From positions 1,761,410-1,825,409 of the forward strand of contig JAGTTP010000001.1 of NCBI GenBank assembly GCA_018223365.1: a stretch of DNA of 64,000 bases, written 5' to 3'. Origin of the DNA: Clostridiaceae bacterium Marseille-Q4145. Lineage in GTDB: Bacteria > Bacillota > Clostridia > Lachnospirales > Lachnospiraceae. A program made the position numbers and the translations under genes. Below, piece by piece: positions 51,241 to 59,558 of this stretch; the stretch's first letter is position 1; each line of letters opens with the position of its first letter. Below the pieces are notes generated by a model. That model ran no database searches. It saw nothing but the letters and a program-made list of their open reading frames with translations, and was not told where the DNA came from.

Positions 51241-52416
51241 CTACAACTTCAAAATATAATCCACCACCGCTTCTGCCGCGTGACCATCATCGTAATAATC
51301 CATTTTTTTCATGAAAGTCTTTCTTTTTTTCTCGTATTCTTCCCATGAGAAATCCAGAATGTTTTTCAACATCTGTCCGTTATTGAAGGCAATCGGAGAC
51401 GGAAGCTCAGAGAGTTCCATATAATATCCTTTGTCCCGTTTCATCTGATCATAGTCCTCTGCATAGAAGAAGGACAGGCGGTCCAGCTGCAGATAATCAA
51501 ATCCGCAGGAGGAGTAGTCTGTGATGACAGCGTCTCCAGCAGCCAGAAGTTCCTGACTGTTAGGGTATGGAGAAGCGTTGATGATCCGGTCCGTGTAGTG
51601 AATGTCGAAGTCTGCTGCATTTACGTTAGGATGCATGCGGACCAGCATGGCCCATTTGCCGCCGAAGCGTTCCTCGAAGGCCTTGATACATCCGTCAAAA
51701 TCCAGATGATAAGCATTGAGCTTCCGGTTCTCACGCCAGGTCGGTACATAGAGCACCAGATTTATATCCTGAGGAAGATGGTAGTAGTCACGGATCATGC
51801 TGCGAAGAGGAGTCTGATCCTGAAAATACAGATCATTTTTGGGAAGTCCCTTTTCCATAATTGGACCATCATACCAGAAGCAGCTTTTAAAACACTGGGT
51901 CCAGAATCTGCAGTTGGACAGAAGCAGGTCGATAGCCTTGGAATCCTTTTTCGCATAGGAGATGTACTCTTTGGAAAGTCCGCTGCCTGCGTCGCGCTCG
52001 ATCCGTTTCAAACCGGGACCTGCATGCCAGGTATGGATGTAAGTCTGCCTTTTTTTCTTTTTGAAATAATAAAGCTTTCTCGTATTGTCCACCCAGACAC
52101 CGGCGGTTGCCATGTGATAGACAAAAGCTGCAGTGTTGGGCCGGATGATGGTTAGTTCCGGTGGAAATGTGCAGCCAGGCTTTTCACAGACCCAATACAT
52201 TTTATAAGGAATCTTCCGGCGGATGCATTCCTCCGCAATGTAGCGGGTATTGTCGCCAAAGCCGCCGCCGTTAAAGTTGCTGAAGACGATTTTTTTATGC
52301 TCTACCGGAAGCAGGTAACAAATCTGCCATACCAGCCAGATGTAGACCTTGTGAAACCGTGGGTAAATTCCTGCCAACACTGGGTAGAGCGGTGTCTTTT
52401 TGATTTTTTCTATCAT
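51241..52416 (-). CDS. CDP-glycerol glycerophosphotransferase family protein
   Basis: 391 residues from the ATG at 52416, preceded on the minus strand by GGAGAG; a start at 52464 lacks a site. TagB/TagF-type domain: NFNGGGFGDNTRYIAEE, TWHAGPGLKRI, VLYVPTWRENRK, VRMHPN and ITDYSSCGFDYL. Such enzymes add polyol-phosphate units to wall or surface glycans, which suits a Gram-positive. It is shorter than TagF and lacks a fused glycosyltransferase. Standalone gene. Confidence 0.85.
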   Translation of the reverse strand: MIEKIKKTPLYPVLAGIYPRFHKVYIWLVWQICYLLPVEHKKIVFSNFNGGGFGDNTRYIAEECIRRKIPYKMYWVCEKPGCTFPPELTIIRPNTAAFVYHMATAGVWVDNTRKLYYFKKKKRQTYIHTWHAGPGLKRIERDAGSGLSKEYISYAKKDSKAIDLLLSNCRFWTQCFKSCFWYDGPIMEKGLPKNDLYFQDQTPLRSMIRDYYHLPQDINLVLYVPTWRENRKLNAYHLDFDGCIKAFEERFGGKWAMLVRMHPNVNAADFDIHYTDRIINASPYPNSQELLAAGDAVITDYSSCGFDYLQLDRLSFFYAEDYDQMKRDKGYYMELSELPSPIAFNNGQMLKNILDFSWEEYEKKRKTFMKKMDYYDDGHAAEAVVDYILKL

Positions 52417-52454
52417 AGTGTGTTCTCTCCATGTGAATGTGTTAAACTTTGAAT

Positions 52455-52483
52455 AGTCTAACACATTTATTGCTCCTCGGCAA
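52455..52483 (-). promoter_or_regulatory. Promoter of the glycerophosphotransferase gene
   Basis: On the minus strand TTGCCG (52483-52478), 17-base spacer, TAGACT (52460-52455), about 40 bases before the ATG. Confidence 0.5.
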
Positions 52484-52518
52484 TCACTGTGATAAACTGA
52501 TATATAGGAATGTTAATG

Positions 52519-52605
52519 CGAGTGAAGGTGACAGTCTGTGAAAGGAACGTCCGCAGTCCCGCTCACAGACTGTTACAGATACTCGCTTAGCTGACTGTAG
52601 TCTGT
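52519..52605. repeat. Nested inverted repeats with a third competing arm upstream of the acyltransferase gene
   Basis: ACAGTCTGTGA (52531-52541) pairs with TCACAGACTGT (52563-52573); outside it GCGAGT (52519-52524) pairs with ACTCGC (52581-52586). A third arm AGTCTGT (52599-52605) could instead pair with ACAGACT (52565-52571). There is no T-run, so not a terminator; it lies just before the acyltransferase ATG at 52623 and may be a leader structure or protein site. Confidence 0.5.
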
Positions 52606-52622
52606 AATAATGAGGTATCTAC

Positions 52623-53609
52623 ATGAAAGAACGGAACGAATCCCTGGACTGTCTGAAAGGAATTGCCATTTTGTTGGTCATGTTCGGACACGTACAGGTC
52701 CATAATCATATGACGGATCCCTATCTCTATGATGTGATCAAATCCATCCAGATGCCATTATTTTTTCTGGTCAGTGGATATCTGACAGGAAAAGGGACGA
52801 AAATACAGAGTGTAGAACAATTTAGCGTGCGCATGAAAAAGCGGGCAGTGGCATATCTTCTCCCATTCTTTTCCTGGTTGGTGGTGCAGCATCTGACCTA
52901 TGTGCCGCGGGCATTGAAGACGGTATTGTTTCAGCTGGACTATGGTTTATGGTTTTTGATGACATTATTTTTATTTACGCTGCTTGCTTATGTAGCGCAA
53001 CTGCTCCAGAATCTGTGGGGCAGAGGCAAAGAAATGGTGTTCTGGGTGATCTGGTTCTTGGGATGCGGCGGGATTCTGGCAGCATATCTGGCAGGTGTGA
53101 CGTTCTTAAGTCCGTCCATACTGGTAATTTATCTCTCCTATTACACCGTGGCATATTTTGTGGGAATGCATGAGAAGTTGGTGGAAAAGTATGTACCGGT
53201 GCGGCTGCAGCGGTGGACAGCCTGGATTGGCGGCATTGTATTTCTAATGATGGTCGTGAAACTGGATCTGGTGACGGTGACTGGCATTGTGATGCTTGGG
53301 GTACAGACCATTGCATCCTTCCTTGGATGTTTCTGGCTAATCCGGATCGTGCTGGACTGGAAAGACTGCCGGGCAAAACAGAAACTTGCACAGCTGGGAC
53401 TTTATACGCTGGAAATCTATGTCCTTCATTACCAGTTTGCAAAAGTGCTGAATCCGGAGGGAATTGCCTACACCTTCTGGAGTGCGGAGGGACTGCTCTA
53501 CGCAGGAGCAGCATTTGTGGTCATGAGTGCCATCACGGCAGCGCTTATCTACATCATTGACCATGCGGGGATTTTACGATTGTTTTTGTTTGGAAAATAT
53601 AAAAAATAG
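52623..53609 (+). CDS. Acyltransferase-3 family membrane protein
   Basis: 328 residues, about ten hydrophobic segments. NESLDCLKGIAILLVMFGHVQVH carries the catalytic-region histidine of the OafA/NolL/OatA family; MPLFFLVSGYL and the late TLEIYVLHYQF block are also typical. Acylates a surface polysaccharide or peptidoglycan at the membrane. No extracellular SGNH domain. A structured region lies upstream. Next gene starts 21 bases later, though a functional link to the kinase is not evident. Confidence 0.85.
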   Translation: MKERNESLDCLKGIAILLVMFGHVQVHNHMTDPYLYDVIKSIQMPLFFLVSGYLTGKGTKIQSVEQFSVRMKKRAVAYLLPFFSWLVVQHLTYVPRALKTVLFQLDYGLWFLMTLFLFTLLAYVAQLLQNLWGRGKEMVFWVIWFLGCGGILAAYLAGVTFLSPSILVIYLSYYTVAYFVGMHEKLVEKYVPVRLQRWTAWIGGIVFLMMVVKLDLVTVTGIVMLGVQTIASFLGCFWLIRIVLDWKDCRAKQKLAQLGLYTLEIYVLHYQFAKVLNPEGIAYTFWSAEGLLYAGAAFVVMSAITAALIYIIDHAGILRLFLFGKYKK

Positions 53610-53630
53610 AATGGTTCAGGGGGTACACAT

Positions 53631-55106
53631 ATGCTGAGAGAATGGAAAGCTGCAGAGAAACCGGAGGAAGAGGAACTGAAAAAACGTCTTACTGCAGCGA
53701 GGGAGAAGCTGGCGCGGCAGCAGATGCTCATTAAAGAAAAGAAGGTTCCGGTGCTGGTGCTTATGGAGGGCTGGGGAACAGCTGGAAAGGGAAGCTGCAT
53801 CGGAGAGATTATCCAAAACATTGATCCGCGTTTCTTTAAGGTAGAATCTATGGAGAAGAAGAGCGAGGAAGAGGAGCGGCATCCGTTCCTGTACCGGTAT
53901 TTTGCAAAGATTCCGGAAGCAGGAAAATTTGTATTTCTGGATTCTGGCTGGATGGGTGAGACGGTGGGTGATTATCTGCGCGGAGAACTGAAGGAATCAG
54001 AATATACCAGACGGATCGAGAGCATTCGCCGGTTTGAACGTCAGCTGACGGATAATGGATATCTGGTTATGAAATTTTTTCTGCACATTTCAGAAAAAGA
54101 GCAGAAGAAACGGATCAAACATCTGACAGAAGAGAAGGATACCATGTGGCGTGTCAATAGAAATGACATGTGGCAGAATCATCATTATGAGAAATGTGTG
54201 GATGCGTTTTCTTCCTACATGAAAGACACCAGTATGCCATCGGCACCCTGGTACATCATTGACGCCAAATCAAAGAAATGGACGGAATTGCAGGTGTTGG
54301 AGACGCTGACTCAGGGAATTGACATTGCGTTTCATAACCGGAATATGGCGGCGCCGCTTCTGCAAAATGTTTTTCCGTTGGAAAAGATGCCGCTGCTCTC
54401 CGAGATCCCGTTGGACAAAGAGCTGGCAGATGAAGAATATCAGGAAGAATTAAAGCAGCTGCAGACCCGTCTGGGAGACCTTCACAATCGCCTGTACCGG
54501 AAGAAAGTGCCGGTGATTATCGCCTATGAAGGCTGGGATGCAGCAGGAAAGGGCGGTAATATTAAGCGGATTACAGGAGCACTGGATCCGAGAGGCTACG
54601 AAGTACATCCGATTGCCAGTCCGGAGCCTCATGAGAAGGCAAGGCATTATCTGTGGCGGTTCTGGACCAGACTTCCCAAGACCGGGCATATAGCTATCTT
54701 TGACCGAACCTGGTATGGAAGAGTTATGGTGGAGCGCCTGGAAGGCTTCTGCAGTGAAAATGACTGGAAACGCGCCTATAATGAGATTAATGAATTTGAA
54801 AAGGAACTCCACGACTGGGGTGCTGTGATTATTAAATTCTGGGTACAGATTGACAAAGTGACCCAACTGCGCCGTTTTACGGACCGTCAGAATACGCCGG
54901 AAAAGCAGTGGAAAATTACGGATGAGGATTGGAGAAACCGGGAAAAGTGGGATCAGTATGAAATCGCGGTCAATGAAATGATTGCCAGAACCAGTACCAC
55001 CTATGCTCCATGGCATATACTGGAATCTGTGGATAAAAAATATGCGAGAATCAAAGCATTGAAGATTGTGGTGGAAGAACTGGAAAAGGTGTTGGATACG
55101 CATTGA
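53631..55106 (+). CDS. Two-domain PPK2-family polyphosphate kinase (polyphosphate:AMP phosphotransferase type)
   Basis: 491 residues holding two PPK2 domains. Domain 1 (about 10-230) has Walker A MEGWGTAGKGS (residues 45-55) and a lid with weaker conservation; domain 2 (about 270-490) has EGWDAAGKGG (300-309), IFDRTWYGR and a full lid KFWVQIDK. Fused PPK2 of this class uses polyphosphate to phosphorylate AMP to ADP, with only domain 2 active in characterised examples. Located in the cytoplasm. Its stop codon lies inside the -35 of the pyr promoter. Confidence 0.87.
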   Translation: MLREWKAAEKPEEEELKKRLTAAREKLARQQMLIKEKKVPVLVLMEGWGTAGKGSCIGEIIQNIDPRFFKVESMEKKSEEEERHPFLYRYFAKIPEAGKFVFLDSGWMGETVGDYLRGELKESEYTRRIESIRRFERQLTDNGYLVMKFFLHISEKEQKKRIKHLTEEKDTMWRVNRNDMWQNHHYEKCVDAFSSYMKDTSMPSAPWYIIDAKSKKWTELQVLETLTQGIDIAFHNRNMAAPLLQNVFPLEKMPLLSEIPLDKELADEEYQEELKQLQTRLGDLHNRLYRKKVPVIIAYEGWDAAGKGGNIKRITGALDPRGYEVHPIASPEPHEKARHYLWRFWTRLPKTGHIAIFDRTWYGRVMVERLEGFCSENDWKRAYNEINEFEKELHDWGAVIIKFWVQIDKVTQLRRFTDRQNTPEKQWKITDEDWRNREKWDQYEIAVNEMIARTSTTYAPWHILESVDKKYARIKALKIVVEELEKVLDTH

Positions 55107-55131
55107 AATCACGGAACAGTTATGCTACACT
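55103..55131 (+). promoter_or_regulatory. pyr operon promoter
   Basis: TTGAAA (55103-55108), 17-base spacer, TACACT (55126-55131). The leader is only about 30 bases, leaving no room for a PyrR attenuator. The PPK2 stop codon TGA is part of the -35. Confidence 0.65.
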
Positions 55132-55169
55132 AGAACGCAGAAAAATCAAGACAGACAAAGGAGATTTCC

Positions 55170-56099
55170 ATGATTAACAAACTGATCAATAAGATCCAGA
55201 AAACAAAGGCACCTATCGTGGTAGGACTTGATCCGATGCTTTCTTATGTACCGGAGCATATTCAGAAAAAAGCGTTTGACGAGTTTGGAGAAACTCTGGA
55301 GGGAGCGGCAGAAGCAATCTGGCAGTTCAACAAAGAGATCGTAGACAAGACCTATGATCTGATTCCGGCAGTCAAACCGCAGATTGCCATGTATGAGCAG
55401 TTCGGCATCGAGGGCCTGAAAGCATATAAGAAAACCGTAGATTACTGCAAATCCAAAGATCTGGTAGTGATCGGTGATATTAAACGTGGTGATATCGGTT
55501 CCACTTCTGCGGCCTATGCGACCGGTCATCTTGGAAAGGTGCAGGTGGGAAGTAAAACCTATGCAGGTTTTGATGAGGATTTTGCTACGGTCAATCCGTA
55601 TCTTGGATCTGACGGCGTGAAACCCTTCATTGATGTCTGCAAAGAGGAAAAGAAAGGTCTCTTTATCCTTGTAAAAACATCCAACCCGTCCAGCGGTGAA
55701 TTTCAGGACCAGCTGATCAACGGAAAACCGCTGTATGAACTGGTAGGCGAGAAGGTAGCTCAGTGGGGCGAAGATCACATGGGTGATGGCTACAGCTACA
55801 TCGGAGCCGTAGTAGGTGCCACCTATCCGGAGCAGGGAGAGATTCTTCGTAAAGTAATGCCGAAATCCTTCATTCTGGTACCGGGATACGGAGCACAGGG
55901 CGGAAAAGGAAAAGACCTGGTTCATTTCTTTAATGAAGACGGTCTTGGTGCGATTGTCAATTCTTCCAGAGGTATTATTGCCGCTTACAAACAGGAAGCA
56001 TATGCAAAATTTGGAGCAGAGAACTTTGGAGAGGCATCCCGTGCAGCAGTAGAGGCTATGATTGCAGACATTCAGGGAGCTTTGGAGGCAGCACTTTAA
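55170..56099 (+). CDS. pyrF: Orotidine 5'-phosphate decarboxylase (long type)
   Basis: 309 residues, the longer class-2 form. GLDPMLSYVP start and active-site DIKRGDIGSTSAAYATG with the D-x-K-R-x-D motif; phosphate loop NSSRGIIAAY. Converts OMP to UMP. AAAGGAG upstream. First gene of pyrF-pyrK-pyrD-pyrE. A distant superfamily relative of the hxlA product at 31183. Confidence 0.95.
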   Translation: MINKLINKIQKTKAPIVVGLDPMLSYVPEHIQKKAFDEFGETLEGAAEAIWQFNKEIVDKTYDLIPAVKPQIAMYEQFGIEGLKAYKKTVDYCKSKDLVVIGDIKRGDIGSTSAAYATGHLGKVQVGSKTYAGFDEDFATVNPYLGSDGVKPFIDVCKEEKKGLFILVKTSNPSSGEFQDQLINGKPLYELVGEKVAQWGEDHMGDGYSYIGAVVGATYPEQGEILRKVMPKSFILVPGYGAQGGKGKDLVHFFNEDGLGAIVNSSRGIIAAYKQEAYAKFGAENFGEASRAAVEAMIADIQGALEAAL

Positions 56100-56168
56100 T
56101 AGATGATAATACGGGCGGAATGCGTAGGACGTGTTCCGCCTGCGTCGAAGAATGGAGAAAATAAAGAC

Positions 56169-56942
56169 ATGAAGAGCAGAGAATTTGCCACCGTTCTGGA
56201 ACAAAAAGAGATTGCTTCCGGAATTTTCAGCCTGTGGCTTCAGACAGAACAGATTGCAAAAGACGCCGTGCCGGGACAGTTTGTGTCTGTATACTGCAGT
56301 GACGGAAGTCATATGCTGCCGCGTCCCATCAGTATCTGCGAAATCAATGCAGAGGAAGGAAAGCTTCGCCTTGTATATCGGGTAGTCGGAGAAGGAACTG
56401 CAGAATTTTCCGGACGGAAAGCCGGAGATAAACTGGAGATCTTAGGACCTCTGGGAAATGGATTCCCGTTAAAAGGAAAGAAGCCGCTTCTGATGGGCGG
56501 AGGTATCGGCGTGCCGCCGATGGTACAGCTGGGAGCTGCATTGAAGGCACAGGGCTGTACGGGAGTGCAGACAGTAGCCGGATACCGGGATGAACTGTTC
56601 CTGACAGAAGAACTGTCCGCATCCGGAGACTTCTATATCGCAACGGAAGATGGAAGTGCAGGAACGAAGGGAAATGTCATGGATGCTGTCCGTGAGCATG
56701 GAATCGAAGCAGATGTCATCTATGCCTGCGGTCCGAAACCGATGCTCCGTGCCATCAAGGCTTATGCGGAGGAAAAAGGCATCGAGTGTTACATTTCCAT
56801 GGAAGAGCGCATGGCCTGCGGCATCGGAGCCTGTCTTGCCTGTGTCTGCCAGTCAAAAGAGGTGGACGGACATTCCCATGTGCACAATAAGAGAGTCTGC
56901 AAGGATGGACCGGTATTTTTAAGTACGGAGGTGGAACTGTAA
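56169..56942 (+). CDS. pyrK: Dihydroorotate dehydrogenase electron-transfer subunit
   Basis: 257 residues from ATG 56169, giving the usual N-terminus; the longer frame from 56103 has no ribosome site. FAD-binding LPRPISICEI, NAD-binding GGGIGVPPMV, and C-terminal 2Fe-2S cysteines in CGIGACLACVC plus the later RVCKDGPVF. Passes electrons from PyrD to NAD. The stop shares bases with the pyrD ATG (TAATG). Confidence 0.95.
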   Translation: MKSREFATVLEQKEIASGIFSLWLQTEQIAKDAVPGQFVSVYCSDGSHMLPRPISICEINAEEGKLRLVYRVVGEGTAEFSGRKAGDKLEILGPLGNGFPLKGKKPLLMGGGIGVPPMVQLGAALKAQGCTGVQTVAGYRDELFLTEELSASGDFYIATEDGSAGTKGNVMDAVREHGIEADVIYACGPKPMLRAIKAYAEEKGIECYISMEERMACGIGACLACVCQSKEVDGHSHVHNKRVCKDGPVFLSTEVEL

Positions 56943-57844
56943 TGAATACAAAAGTAACCATCGCAGGTGTGGAGCTTAAAAATCCAGTCATGACTGCATC
57001 CGGAACCTTTGGATCCGGTGCTGAGTACAGTGAATTTTATGATCTGGGAGCATTGGGTGCCGTAGTGACCAAGGGTGTGGCAAATGTGCCGTGGCCGGGC
57101 AATCCGACACCTCGAATCGCAGAGACCAGAAGCGGCATGCTCAATGCCATTGGCCTGCAGAACCCGGGAATTGATGTATTTGTAAAAAGAGATATTCCGT
57201 TCCTGAAGCAGTATGATACGAAGATCATCGTCAATGTCTGCGGAAAGAGTGAAGAAGATTACTGTGAGGTGGTAGAGCGTCTGGCGGAGGAGCCGGTGGA
57301 TCTGCTGGAGATCAATGTTTCCTGCCCAAATGTAAAGGAAGGCGGCATTGCCTTCGGACAGGATCCGAAAGCACTGCAGCATATTACTGAGCAGGTAAAA
57401 AAACGGGCAAAACAGCCGGTCATCATGAAATTAAGTCCCAATGTGACGGACATTACTGTCATGGCAAAAGCCGCAGAGGCAGGCGGAGCAGACGCCCTGT
57501 CCATGATCAATACCCTGACCGGTATGAAGATTGACATCAACAGAAGAACCTTTGCTCTGGCAAATAAGACCGGAGGTATGTCCGGTCCGGCTGTGAAACC
57601 GGTGGCAGTCCGGATGGTATATCAGGCAGCCAACGCGGTGAAGATTCCGATCATCGGCATGGGCGGTATCACGAACGCAGATGATGCATTGGAATTTATC
57701 CTGGCAGGAGCAACCGCGGTTTCTGTGGGAACTGCGAATTTTGCCAATCCCTATGCCGCAAAAGAAGTGGCAGAAGGTATTGAAGCTTATATGAAAAAAT
57801 ACCAGGTAGAAGATATCAAAGATCTGGTCGGCGCAGTGCGCTAA
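56942..57844 (+). CDS. pyrD: Dihydroorotate dehydrogenase, class 1B catalytic subunit
   Basis: 300 residues. FMN enzyme; catalytic cysteine in EINVSCPNVKEGG identifies class 1B, which works with PyrK. VMTASGTFGSG and IIGMGGITNADDALEFILAGA complete the family blocks. Oxidises dihydroorotate to orotate. Immediately after pyrK. Confidence 0.96.
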   Translation: MNTKVTIAGVELKNPVMTASGTFGSGAEYSEFYDLGALGAVVTKGVANVPWPGNPTPRIAETRSGMLNAIGLQNPGIDVFVKRDIPFLKQYDTKIIVNVCGKSEEDYCEVVERLAEEPVDLLEINVSCPNVKEGGIAFGQDPKALQHITEQVKKRAKQPVIMKLSPNVTDITVMAKAAEAGGADALSMINTLTGMKIDINRRTFALANKTGGMSGPAVKPVAVRMVYQAANAVKIPIIGMGGITNADDALEFILAGATAVSVGTANFANPYAAKEVAEGIEAYMKKYQVEDIKDLVGAVR

Positions 57845-57876
57845 AGGACACGGACATAACATAGGAGGATGAAAGA

Positions 57877-58557
57877 ATGGAACAGTATAAACAGGAATTT
57901 ATAGAATTTATGGTAGATTGTGATGTGCTGAAATTCGGCGAGTTCACATTAAAGAGTGGCAGAAAATCCCCGTTTTTTATGAATGCAGGTGCATATGTAA
58001 CGGGCTCCCAGTTAAAGAAGCTGGGTGAGTATTATGCGAAAGCCATTCATGATAAATATGGGGATGATTTTGATGTACTTTTCGGACCGGCATACAAGGG
58101 CATTCCGCTGAGTGTAGTCACTGCGATTGCATACAGTGAACTGTTTGGCAAAGAGATTCGTTACTGTTCCGATCGGAAAGAGGAGAAGGATCATGGCGCT
58201 GACAAGGGAAGTTTTCTGGGAAGCAAATTAAAAGACGGTGACCGCGTTGTCATGATCGAGGATGTTACCACTTCCGGAAAATCCATGGAGGAGACCGTGC
58301 CAAAGGTAAAAGGAGCAGCCGATGTAGAAATCGTGGGACTCATGGTATCCCTGGACCGTATGGAAGTTGGAAAGGGCGGCGTAAAATGTGCACTTGATGA
58401 GGTAAAAGATCTCTACGGATTCCCAACCAATGCTATCGTAACCATGGCAGATGTGGTAGAATATCTGTATAACCGTCCGTACAAGGGCAAAGTCATCATC
58501 GACGACACATTAAAAGCTGCCATCGATGCATACTATGAACAGTACGGAGCAAAATAA
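57877..58557 (+). CDS. pyrE: Orotate phosphoribosyltransferase
   Basis: 226 residues, with AGGAGG upstream. PRPP loop VVMIEDVTTSGKSMEET and flexible-loop DRKEEKDHGADKG. Joins orotate and PRPP to OMP. Closes the pyrF-pyrK-pyrD-pyrE set; pyrB and pyrC are elsewhere. Confidence 0.96.
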   Translation: MEQYKQEFIEFMVDCDVLKFGEFTLKSGRKSPFFMNAGAYVTGSQLKKLGEYYAKAIHDKYGDDFDVLFGPAYKGIPLSVVTAIAYSELFGKEIRYCSDRKEEKDHGADKGSFLGSKLKDGDRVVMIEDVTTSGKSMEETVPKVKGAADVEIVGLMVSLDRMEVGKGGVKCALDEVKDLYGFPTNAIVTMADVVEYLYNRPYKGKVIIDDTLKAAIDAYYEQYGAK

Positions 58558-58573
58558 GGGAGGTAACTTCTGC

Positions 58574-58729
58574 ATGAACAATGAGAAAACCTATAAATTA
58601 ATGGGACGTGTAGGCGGCGGTACGCTGGCGCTCGGCATTATTGTGCTGGTAACAGGTGTAGTCACCGGAATTCTGACGATTGTAAATGGCGCACGCCTTT
58701 TAAAAGGAAAATCTGATTTGATGTTTTAG
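58574..58729 (+). CDS. 51-residue single-pass membrane protein
   Basis: From ATG 58574 with GGGAGGT upstream (58559-58564). One long hydrophobic helix, GTLALGIIVLVTGVVTGILT, then VNGARLLKGKSDLMF. The good ribosome site and position before a terminator support it as real. It begins 17 bases after pyrE and is probably on the pyr transcript. Function unknown. Confidence 0.7.
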   Translation: MNNEKTYKLMGRVGGGTLALGIIVLVTGVVTGILTIVNGARLLKGKSDLMF

Positions 58730-58733
58730 GCTG

Positions 58734-58760
58734 GGAGGGGCATGATGCGCCCCTCCTTTT
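58734..58760 (+). terminator. Terminator of the pyr operon
   Basis: GGAGGGGC (58734-58741) pairs with GCCCCTCC (58749-58756), 7-base loop, then TTTT. Very GC-rich stem, short T-run. Confidence 0.8.
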
Positions 58761-58782
58761 GACGCCTTGTAAAGGAGATTTG

Positions 58783-59250
58783 GTGAAAGAAAAAACGGAG
58801 AAAAAAATCCGGTTCTGGTGCAGAATTTTTCTCGGTGTCTATCTGGTTTTGCTGGTCTATTTTCTCATTTTTTCAGAAGAATGGGGGCGTACGTTCCTGG
58901 AAGGGGAGTATCGGTATAATCTGGTTCCATTTCAGGAAATCAGCCGATATCTTCGGTATCGGGAACAGATCGGTATTGGATATGTATTTTTGAATCTGGG
59001 CGGAAATGTCATTGGATTTATTCCCTTTGGTGCTTTACTGCCGTCGATTGGCCGGAAACCGTCCGGATTCTTGAGAACGACATTTATTGGATTTGAGTTA
59101 AGTCTGATGGTGGAATTATCACAGCTGGTACTGAAGGTGGGAAGCTGTGATGTGGATGATGTCCTGTTAAATACATGGGGGTGCTGTCTGGGATATGGAT
59201 TGTACCGCCTGATAAAATGGCATCGGAGGAAAGAAAGACATGTGGAATAA
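58783..59250 (+). CDS. VanZ-family membrane protein
   Basis: 155 residues from GTG 58783, which has AAGGAG directly upstream; the upstream TTG lies in the terminator. Four hydrophobic segments; NLVPFQEISRYL, NLGGNVIGFIPFGALLP and VELSQLVLKVGSCDVDDVLLN are VanZ signatures. VanZ confers low teicoplanin resistance in one context, but most chromosomal homologs have no known job. Overlaps the next gene by 11 bases. Confidence 0.82.
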   Translation: MKEKTEKKIRFWCRIFLGVYLVLLVYFLIFSEEWGRTFLEGEYRYNLVPFQEISRYLRYREQIGIGYVFLNLGGNVIGFIPFGALLPSIGRKPSGFLRTTFIGFELSLMVELSQLVLKVGSCDVDDVLLNTWGCCLGYGLYRLIKWHRRKERHVE

Positions 59251-59554
59251 GAAAAAAATCCGGTTCACGGATAAAAAGCATTCCCGTCAGGGAATCATAT
59301 CCAGTGGACTTGGTGGAGCTGCGCTGCTGCTTTTTGTGGCATCTGTTGCGGCAGCTTATATACGAAGCGGTCAGGCAGGAAGAATCATTGCAGTGACCGG
59401 ATTCCTGGCCATGCTGTGCGCCTGCGCCGGATTATATTATGGAATCCTTGGATACCGGGAGGAAGGAACCTACCGGTTATTTCCGCGGCTTGGCTGCGGG
59501 CTGAATTTTCTGCTGCTGGCAGGTTTTGTATCAATTTATATACTCGGATGGTGA
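59240..59554 (+). CDS. Small integral membrane protein (possibly DUF6142)
   Basis: 104 residues. Basic N-terminus (MWNKKKIRFTDKKHSRQG), then three hydrophobic segments: about 20-42, 48-70 and 82-102. Size and layout recall small Lachnospiraceae membrane proteins of the DUF6142 group, an assignment I hold loosely. Sits between VanZ-like and the M29-type peptidase with overlapping or touching ends, so the three form one unit. Confidence 0.6.
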   Translation: MWNKKKIRFTDKKHSRQGIISSGLGGAALLLFVASVAAAYIRSGQAGRIIAVTGFLAMLCACAGLYYGILGYREEGTYRLFPRLGCGLNFLLLAGFVSIYILGW

Positions 59555-59558
59555 GAAA

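Noticed and set aside
55132..55169. PyrR attenuator before pyrF
   Set aside because: The leader is about 30 bases with no terminator or anti-terminator stem.
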